A stretch of 28,388 nt of DNA from Fimisoma avicola (GTDB taxonomy: Bacteria > Bacillota > Clostridia > Peptostreptococcales > Anaerovoracaceae), in NCBI GenBank assembly GCA_018714945.1, contig DVMO01000044.1, positions 1 to 28,388 of the forward strand, read 5' to 3'. Below are positions 23,414 to 28,388 of the stretch, piece after piece. Position numbers and translations under genes: made by a program. The first letter of the stretch is position 1. Every line of letters starts with the position of its first letter. Below the pieces are notes generated by a model. The model was not told the DNA's origin. It saw only the letters and a program-made list of their open reading frames with translations, and did not search any database.

Positions 23414-23467
23414 CCTGCCATGGGGAAAAATACCCTGTGAAAGAATCTTATAAGGGCGGAGGTAAAA

Positions 23468-24001
23468 ATGGAACTGAAAAATTCAAAGACAGAAGCTAAC
23501 CTTATGGCTGCATTTGCCGGAGAATCCCAGGCAAGAAATAAATACACCTACTATGCAGGAGTAGCAAAGAGAGAAGGCTATGAGCAGATAGCGGCGATAT
23601 TTGAAGAAACGGCCGGCAACGAAAAAGAACACGCAGAAATATGGTTCAGGCTTCTGGGAGGGATCGGCGATACCAAGGCAAACCTGCTGGCAGGGGCCGA
23701 AGGCGAGAACTATGAATGGACAGTAATGTACGATGAATTTGCCAAGGAAGCCGAAAGAGAAGGATTTACTGAGATCGCGGCAAAATTCAGGATGGTGGGA
23801 GCCATCGAAAAGACCCATGAAGAACGGTACAGGAAACTGCTGGATAATGCAGCCTGTGACAAAGTCTTTGCCAAAGACGGAGAGGTACTTTGGCAATGCA
23901 GGAACTGCGGACATGAATATTACGGCAAAGAGGCTCCTGCCATCTGTCCCGTGTGCGAACACTTGCAGTCATACTTTCAAGTCAAGCCGGAAAACTATTA
24001 A
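23468..24001 (+). CDS. rbr: rubrerythrin
   Basis: Rubrerythrin is a di-iron peroxidase that detoxifies hydrogen peroxide in anaerobes. The 177-residue product has a ferritin-like four-helix domain with the ligand glutamates in AFAGESQARNKY, EETAGNEKEHAEIW and GAIEKTHEERYR. A C-terminal rubredoxin-like knuckle follows: CRNCG (about residues 143-147) and CPVCEH (about 159-164). The ATG follows GGGCGGAGGTAAAA. A clear terminator follows. No PerR-type operator was seen upstream. Confidence 0.97.
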   Translation: MELKNSKTEANLMAAFAGESQARNKYTYYAGVAKREGYEQIAAIFEETAGNEKEHAEIWFRLLGGIGDTKANLLAGAEGENYEWTVMYDEFAKEAEREGFTEIAAKFRMVGAIEKTHEERYRKLLDNAACDKVFAKDGEVLWQCRNCGHEYYGKEAPAICPVCEHLQSYFQVKPENY

Positions 24002-24008
24002 ACAAAAG

Positions 24009-24033
24009 ATACCGACGGAAAGTCGGTATTTTT
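24009..24033 (+). terminator. rubrerythrin terminator
   Basis: ATACCGAC (24009-24016), GGAAA loop, GTCGGTAT (24022-24029), then TTTT. A standard factor-independent terminator 7 nt after the stop. Confidence 0.85.
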
Positions 24034-24113
24034 GTGCATAAAATTTTAATTGACCATGTCCTTTGCACCGAGAAAATGGTACAATATGGATATGACTTTT
24101 GTGGAGGAAAAAT

Positions 24114-24797
24114 ATGCAGAAGATAACAGACATGCTCTTTGAGCTGCAAGACACCGGATACAGGGATTTCCACAGCAAACTGGTGCCAGGTGTAGACAAG
24201 GAACGGATAATAGGAGTCAGGACACCGGCTCTCAGAAAGCTTGCAAAAGAAATTGCAAAGATGCCGGAGTATGAAACATTTCTTATGGAAACACCGCATT
24301 TTTATTATGAGGAAAACAATCTCCACGGCATGCTCATCGGCCTTCTTTATAAAGATCCGGCCCAGGCGCTTGACAAGATAGATGATTTTCTGCCGTATGT
24401 TGATAACTGGGCAACATGCGATATGCTGCCGCCAAAATGCCTGGCCAGGGATACAGGACTGCTCAGGAGCACCATAGTGCCGTGGCTGAACAGCAAAGAA
24501 ACATACAGAGTCAGGTTTGCCATCGTTGCGATGCTCCAGTTCCTGCTGGACGATGGATTTGATCCTGCCGACCTGGAACTCCTCGCTTCCATAAAGACAG
24601 ATGAATACTACATAAACATGGCCATCGCATGGTATTACAGCTTTGCCCTCATAAAACAATATGATGTGGCTGCAGGCCTGTTTGAAAGCAGGAGGCTGGA
24701 CAAATGGGTACATAACAAATCCATCCAGAAGGCAATAGAGAGCTATCGCATTCCTCAGGAAAAAAAGGATCATCTCAGGACACTGAAGATAAAATAA
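24114..24797 (+). CDS. AlkD-like DNA alkylation repair protein
   Basis: A 227-residue all-helical HEAT-repeat protein of the AlkC/AlkD DNA glycosylase type, which removes bulky or cationic alkylated bases. Diagnostic phrases are IGVRTPALRKLAKEI (near 39-53), FYYEENNLHGMLIG, DNWATCDM (the conserved Trp-Asp region near 101-108) and YYINMAIAWYYSFALIK. Many short clostridial members are annotated only as DNA alkylation repair proteins, so activity is inferred. The ATG at 24114 follows GTGGAGG at 6 nt; a TTG at 24099 is rejected. A TACAAT at 24080-24085 may be its -10 box, with no clear -35. Confidence 0.9.
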   Translation: MQKITDMLFELQDTGYRDFHSKLVPGVDKERIIGVRTPALRKLAKEIAKMPEYETFLMETPHFYYEENNLHGMLIGLLYKDPAQALDKIDDFLPYVDNWATCDMLPPKCLARDTGLLRSTIVPWLNSKETYRVRFAIVAMLQFLLDDGFDPADLELLASIKTDEYYINMAIAWYYSFALIKQYDVAAGLFESRRLDKWVHNKSIQKAIESYRIPQEKKDHLRTLKIK

Positions 24798-24817
24798 TGG
24801 GAAAGAGGCGATAAGAG

Positions 24818-25420
24818 TTGGAATATATAGGCGATGTCATCTACGATTATGCCGGAGGACTGTATATAAACATGACTAACCGCTGCCCGTGCAGATGCGA
24901 CTTTTGCATAAGGGATATGGCAAGGTCTCTGGGCGATGCGGATAGCCTGTGGCTGAAACGGGAACCTTCACCGGATGAACTGAGAGAAATGTTTGACAGG
25001 CGAAAAGACGGCCCATATGATGAAGTGGTCTTTTGCGGTTATGGGGAACCTACGGAAAGGCTGGATGTGATGCTGTCACTGTGCGACCATATAAAAAATA
25101 CTACAGCATTAAGGACAAGGCTTAATACCAACGGTCTGTCAGACCTTATAAATCATAGGCCAACGGCAAAAGAAATGGCCGGCAGGCTTGATGCCGTATC
25201 AGTAAGCCTTAACGCCCCGACCTCAGAAAAATATATGGAACTGTGCCATCCTGCATTTGGACCGGAATCCTTTGGACATATCATCAGATTTACAGAAGAT
25301 ATAAAACAGTATATAGATGATGTGACAATGTCTGTGGTCAGCAGCGCAATAAGCCGGGACGATATTGAAAAGTGCCGCATCATAGCGGAAAAGCTGGGCG
25401 TCAGGTTTAGGATAAGATGA
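24818..25420 (+). CDS. TatD-linked-type radical SAM protein
   Basis: A 200-residue small radical SAM protein. The cluster-binding motif CX3CX2C is C23-C27-C30 in NRCPCRCDFCIRD, with an extra Cys at 25. VVFCGYGEPTERLDV is the glycine-rich SAM-binding strand, and RLNTNGLSDL follows. Size and motifs match the TatD-associated radical SAM group, whose substrate is unknown. No tatD gene is in the window; it lies between the AlkD-like gene and the thioesterase. It appears to begin with TTG (24818) behind AGAGG; no ATG occurs before the Cys motif except at residue 19, which is too close to it. Confidence 0.85.
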   Translation: MEYIGDVIYDYAGGLYINMTNRCPCRCDFCIRDMARSLGDADSLWLKREPSPDELREMFDRRKDGPYDEVVFCGYGEPTERLDVMLSLCDHIKNTTALRTRLNTNGLSDLINHRPTAKEMAGRLDAVSVSLNAPTSEKYMELCHPAFGPESFGHIIRFTEDIKQYIDDVTMSVVSSAISRDDIEKCRIIAEKLGVRFRIR

Positions 25421-25450
25421 CAAGATTCAGAAAGGAGAACACATAACTAC

Positions 25451-26185
25451 ATGGATAAGAGATACAGTGAAGTGACCAGGATGGGCACATACAACTGTGA
25501 CCAGAAAAAGATAGCCAAATTGTCCGGGCTCCTGCAGGTGACCCAGGAAGCAGGGCGCCAGCAGATGGCCATACAGAGACCGTCATATGAAGAACTTCAG
25601 GCAAAAGGCCAGGCTTTGATGCTGAGCCGCCTTGATCTGGCCGTATATGATACGGTATACTTTGATGAGCCCATAACCGTATCATCATGGCCGTGCGAGG
25701 CTGTAAGAGCTACTTTTCCGAGGATGTATCTGATAGAAAGAGACGGGAAACCTGTCGTGGAAGTGTCTAGCCAGTGGGCTCTGGTGGAAATGGAGACAAG
25801 AAAGATACTCAAAGCGGATGAAGCAGATTTTTCCAACTTTACCAACGGCGAATACAAAGAACTCTTTAAAGGCAAGTTCAAGATACCAAGAGGTCTTGAG
25901 CTGAAAGAAATGGGAAAACACATGGTAAGCTATTCGGACCTTGACTATAACGGACATATGAACAATACATTTTATGCAGATATGCTCTGTGACTGTATTC
26001 CTGAGCTGGCAGATGCAACCCACAGGGTGGATACTCTGCGGATACATTACAGTAAAGAAGCACCTCTGGGTGATCTTATAACCATAATGGGGTGCTGTAC
26101 AGAAGAGGGTAAATATATTTTCAGGACAGTCAAGTCCACCGGGGAGACCAACATCGAGGCAGAGATAACACTTGCCGGCCTGTAA
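25451..26185 (+). CDS. acyl-ACP thioesterase (FatA/FatB-like)
   Basis: A 244-residue double-hotdog protein that releases fatty acids from acyl carrier protein. The first hotdog has QEAGRQQMAIQ and MLSRLDLAVYDTVYFDEPITVSSWP in pieces; the second carries the catalytic stretch DLDYNGHMNNTFYADML (163-179) with the expected Asp, Asn and His residues. RIHYSKEAPLGD follows. AAAGGAGAAC precedes the ATG by about 11 nt. A strong two-way terminator follows directly. Confidence 0.93.
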   Translation: MDKRYSEVTRMGTYNCDQKKIAKLSGLLQVTQEAGRQQMAIQRPSYEELQAKGQALMLSRLDLAVYDTVYFDEPITVSSWPCEAVRATFPRMYLIERDGKPVVEVSSQWALVEMETRKILKADEADFSNFTNGEYKELFKGKFKIPRGLELKEMGKHMVSYSDLDYNGHMNNTFYADMLCDCIPELADATHRVDTLRIHYSKEAPLGDLITIMGCCTEEGKYIFRTVKSTGETNIEAEITLAGL

Positions 26186-26188
26186 GCA

Positions 26189-26223
26189 AAAACAGATGGC
26201 AGCCATCCGCTGCCATCTGTTTT
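26189..26223. terminator. two-way terminator between thioesterase and XRE genes
   Basis: AAAACAGATGGCAG (26189-26202) pairs perfectly with CTGCCATCTGTTTT (26210-26223) across a 7-nt loop. It has T-runs on both strands and serves both convergent genes; the XRE stop codon lies at its edge. Confidence 0.9.
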
Positions 26224-26473
26224 ACGGTCTGTATTTTCTGGGATATGGAGCCTCTTCGTCGGTGAGGCAGAATATATAGTCCATGCTCGTATTGTATATA
26301 AAAGCCAGCCGCTTGGCCTGTTCCACCGTAGGGTAACGATGGCCCCGTTCCAATCTTGAATAATCGGACTGGTCTATACCTGTCAGCATCTGAACTTTTA
26401 TTTGAGTAAATCCAAGTTTATTTCTGAGAAATTTCAGCCTTTCTCCGGTTGTGACATTCTGGTTTTCTTTCAT
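26222..26473 (-). CDS. XRE-family helix-turn-helix repressor
   Basis: An 83-residue DNA-binding protein consisting of one XRE/Cro-CI domain: GERLKFLRNKLGFTQIKVQM, TGIDQSDYSRLERGHRYPTVEQAKRLA in pieces, and YNTSMDYIFCLTDEEAPYP. The ATG at 26473 gives the natural domain start. A longer frame upstream runs through the operator repeats and has no family likeness. There is no clear ribosome site at 26473, so translation may be weak or leaderless. Repeated TTGGCATAA-type sites sit immediately upstream, suggesting self-repression. No phage genes are nearby. Confidence 0.85.
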   Translation of the reverse strand: MKENQNVTTGERLKFLRNKLGFTQIKVQMLTGIDQSDYSRLERGHRYPTVEQAKRLAFIYNTSMDYIFCLTDEEAPYPRKYRP

Positions 26474-26481
26474 ATTTTTTA

Positions 26482-26541
26482 TTATGCACATTTGGCATAA
26501 CAAAAATATGGATAAATTGGCATAATTATCTTTAATGCCAA
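26482..26541. promoter_or_regulatory. operator array upstream of the XRE gene
   Basis: TTGGCATAA occurs at 26492-26500 and 26517-26525, exactly 25 nt apart. An inverted half (ATGCCAA, 26535-26541) pairs with 26517-26523, and TTATGC (26482-26487) mirrors GCATAA (26495-26500). Two adjacent dyads thus cover the XRE promoter region. The binding protein is inferred to be the XRE product. Confidence 0.65.
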
Positions 26542-26592
26542 GTTCATATATCTGAAACCATAACATCAAACAGATATGTAAAAGAAATAAAT

Positions 26593-26620
26593 AAAGGGAG
26601 AGGTGTTGCCTCTCCCTTTT
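26593..26620 (-). terminator. terminator of the ArsB/NhaD-like permease gene
   Basis: AAAGGGAGAGG (26593-26603), TGTTG loop, CCTCTCCCTTT (26609-26619). On the minus strand the stem is followed by TTTATTTATTTC. It separates the permease from the XRE gene. Confidence 0.8.
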
Positions 26621-26651
26621 ACAGATCATAGGACCTCTATGGGGTCTCTTA

Positions 26652-27959
26652 TTAAATTCCCCAGATAACCCAGATAACGATGTATCCGGTGATAACTGCT
26701 GACAGGGTGAACGGAAGGCCTATGCGCAGGAAGTCGGAAACTTTTACAAGTTCACCGTTCTTACGCAGGATACCGATAGCAGTGATATTTGCAGATGCTC
26801 CGATAGGAGTCAGGTTTCCTCCCAGAGTAGCTCCGCTCAGAAGTCCGAAGTAGAATACATAAGGTTCTACGCCCATTGTGGCAGCGATGCTGGTTACGAC
26901 CGGCAGCATGGTGGCAACATAAGGGATGTTGTCGATAAATGCTGAAAGCAGTACAGAAGCAAATACTATAAGGGTGTAGAGCATGAACGGGCTGTCGCCG
27001 GCAATGTTGTAGAAAAGACCAGCGATGGCATCGATAACGCCTGCTACTGTTATGCCCTCGATGACCATGAACAGTCCGAAGAGCAGGAGCAGCGTATCCT
27101 TGTCCAATCCCTTTACGACGGTCAGCACGATCTTGGATGAACCCTGCTTTGCAATGGCGGCAACAACGCCGATTATGCAGATGGCAAGGCAGATGAGACC
27201 GCTGCGCAGGTTGTATATGGTCAGCAGGGCTCCTCCGGCCGGTTCAGGCACGAATGAAGCGATTATCAGGCAGACAACTGTACCGATCATGAGGACTGAA
27301 GGCAGATAATCTGTTACTTCAGTTTCAACCTTTGCTGATACTGGCTGCTTGTCCTTGCGGAACAGGATGAGCAGCGCAACAAGAGAAACAAGAGCGCCGG
27401 CTTCTACAGCCCAGAAGATACCAGGCTTGCCCTGCATCCAGAAGAAGTCAAGGAATGTCATGTCGGCATATCCGCCCATGAGGATACTTGTGGTGTCTCC
27501 TACCAGAGTAGCCGCACCCTGAAGGTTGGATGATACGGCAATGGAAATGAGTACAGGCACAGGTGAGATGTTCAGCTTGCGGGAAATAGCAAGTCCCACA
27601 GGAGCTACCATCAGAACAGTTGCCACATTGTCAACGAAAGCGCTGATGATACCGGCAAAGAGAGCCAGTACGCAAACAGCCCATTTTACATTTGGAACTT
27701 TTGAAATGAGAAGTTCTGCAAGTCTGGCAGGCATGCGGCTTTCAATAAAGAGAGTTACCGTACCCATGGTTCCTCCGATCATCAGAAGCACATTATAGTC
27801 AACTGCCGACAGAGCTGAGATGAGATCAAAATCATACATTCCCACATAACCGAGTATGATAAAGATAGCGGCAGATGTGAGCGCTATGTATGGCCTGTAC
27901 TGCTGGAATGCCAGCATCAAGGCATAAGTGATCAAGAAAATGATTAGTGCAATTACCAT
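26652..27959 (-). CDS. ArsB/NhaD-like ion transporter superfamily permease
   Basis: A 435-residue membrane protein with about 11 helices. Two matching half-motifs show the inverted-repeat architecture of this superfamily: SAFVDNVATV (106-115) with NLQGAATLVGDTTS (145-158), and SAFIDNIPYV (339-348) with NLTPIGASAN (382-391). These are the ion/substrate re-entrant loops of ArsB, CitM and DASS-type carriers. The substrate cannot be told; arsenite is not supported by any neighbouring ars gene. The ATG has GGAGGG about 13 nt upstream. The gene has its own promoter and terminator. Confidence 0.92.
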   Translation of the reverse strand: MVIALIIFLITYALMLAFQQYRPYIALTSAAIFIILGYVGMYDFDLISALSAVDYNVLLMIGGTMGTVTLFIESRMPARLAELLISKVPNVKWAVCVLALFAGIISAFVDNVATVLMVAPVGLAISRKLNISPVPVLISIAVSSNLQGAATLVGDTTSILMGGYADMTFLDFFWMQGKPGIFWAVEAGALVSLVALLILFRKDKQPVSAKVETEVTDYLPSVLMIGTVVCLIIASFVPEPAGGALLTIYNLRSGLICLAICIIGVVAAIAKQGSSKIVLTVVKGLDKDTLLLLFGLFMVIEGITVAGVIDAIAGLFYNIAGDSPFMLYTLIVFASVLLSAFIDNIPYVATMLPVVTSIAATMGVEPYVFYFGLLSGATLGGNLTPIGASANITAIGILRKNGELVKVSDFLRIGLPFTLSAVITGYIVIWVIWGI

Positions 27960-28067
27960 AGTGAATTTTTTTCCCTCCTACTTTTTCTCTGTTCCTGACT
28001 TGAAATAACAGGATCCTGCGGATTTTTTCACACAAAAACACTGTCATCAAAGACAGGACACTAGATT

Positions 28068-28096
28068 AGTATACTTATAGAAAAAAGGAGTTACAA
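28068..28096 (-). promoter_or_regulatory. promoter of the ArsB/NhaD-like gene
   Basis: On the minus strand TTGTAA (28096-28091), a 17-nt spacer and TATACT (28073-28068). The leader is about 100 nt and contains a short hairpin, CTGTC with GACAG (near 28041-28056), followed by TGTTTTTG, which could attenuate transcription. Confidence 0.65.
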
Positions 28097-28297
28097 GAGG
28101 AAAGATAAACCTTGACAAAATCTTAGCAACTTCTTAACGAAATATTTAAAACTTTGATATCAATTTCACATGGAAAACGGCTTGGGAGGGTTTTGGACCA
28201 GAGGTGAAAATGCGAACGATATAACAATAAATATTATTTTTGTTCGCAATATACCGAATGAAGGATAAATGTCTCCTCTTTTTCTTTTGGGACTGTA

Positions 28298-28327
28298 TTG
28301 ACAAGGATTTTGGGGCCTTGGTATAAT
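28298..28327 (+). promoter_or_regulatory. perfect-consensus sigma-A promoter pointing out of the window
   Basis: TTGACA (28298-28303), an 18-nt spacer and TATAAT (28322-28327). Transcription would start near 28334. Both hexamers are exact, suggesting a strongly expressed gene or RNA to the right. Confidence 0.75.
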
Positions 28328-28388
28328 ATCTTATGTAATGAAAACATGCCGGCAGGAATCTGCTCAGCCGGCAGACAGCCAAGATAAT

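Larger units (their letters stand above)
27960..28388. other. regulatory region between the permease and an off-window gene
   Basis: About 430 bases with no credible gene. They hold the permease leader and promoter, an A/T-rich stretch with a TGCGAAC/GTTCGCA inverted repeat (28211-28217 and 28242-28248), a perfect-consensus promoter (28298-28327) and two GCCGGCAG repeats (28348 and 28367). The transcript started at the right continues beyond the window. Confidence 0.6.

Noticed and set aside
28211..28248. LexA/SOS box
   Set aside because: The half-sites CGAAC and GTTCG are 24+ nt apart instead of the 4 nt of the Gram-positive SOS box.
28146..28382. 78-codon minus-strand frame at the right edge
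   Set aside because: It covers a perfect promoter on the other strand and an inverted repeat, and its composition is not protein-like.

Overview
The window reads as a low-to-mid GC Gram-positive chromosome, most likely an anaerobic member of the Clostridia (Firmicutes). The signs are strong AGGAGG ribosome sites, frequent ATA/AGG/AGA codons, classic sigma-A promoters with 17-nt spacers, a rubrerythrin, and conserved Firmicutes gene blocks (ylxM-ffh-rpsP-khpA-rimM-trmD; yggS-sepF-yggT-divIVA; yicC-gmk-rpoZ). A Gin-like zinc-ribbon peptide hints at a spore-forming lineage. The species cannot be named from the sequence alone. No rRNA, tRNA, CRISPR array, transposase, phage or plasmid gene was seen.

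Layout. 1-984: the 5' part of hisZ (minus strand), with an unusual Ala/Pro/Gly-rich insertion. 985-1724: non-coding, with a cluster of short G5A...TC5 palindromes. 1725-2159: a small helical protein of unknown function. 2160-2855: non-coding, rich in hairpins built on GAGAAC/GTTCTC, plus a strong hairpin and GGCCGG repeats, ending in the ylxM promoter. 2856-6591: SRP and translation genes ylxM, ffh, rpsP, khpA, rimM, trmD. 6643-11921: a membrane-anchored HlyD-type protein, then division and envelope genes (yggS, sepF, yggT, divIVA, lspA, rluD) and a flavin reductase. 11962-13903, minus strand: a 34-residue Gin-like zinc-ribbon peptide and the ribosome-rescue factor rqcH. 14057-15841: yicC, gmk, rpoZ, ending in two hairpins. 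16213-18269: an orphan LytTR protein, an EamA transporter and a pyridoxamine-oxidase-like protein. 18247-19898, minus strand: a two-gene ABC exporter. 20173-26185: amidohydrolase, exoA, proC, rubrerythrin, a DNA-glycosylase-like protein, a TatD-linked-type radical SAM protein and an acyl-ACP thioesterase. 26222-27959, minus strand: a small XRE repressor with an apparent operator array, and an ArsB/NhaD-like permease. 27960-28388: divergent regulatory DNA ending in a perfect-consensus promoter that fires out of the window.

How the parts fit. The left half is housekeeping: protein targeting (Ffh/YlxM), ribosome maturation (RimM, TrmD, S16, RluD, KhpA), septum placement (SepF, DivIVA, YggT) and lipoprotein processing (LspA). 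The right half is accessory: export, stress defence (rubrerythrin, ExoA, AlkD-like) and small regulators (LytTR, XRE). No clear new multi-gene system was found. The most notable signals are regulatory or structural: a 25-bp palindrome overlapping the promoter of the HlyD-type gene, the XRE operator array, several clusters of short inverted and 20-nt-period repeats, the low-complexity insertion in HisZ, and the tiny Gin-like gene with a leader hairpin.
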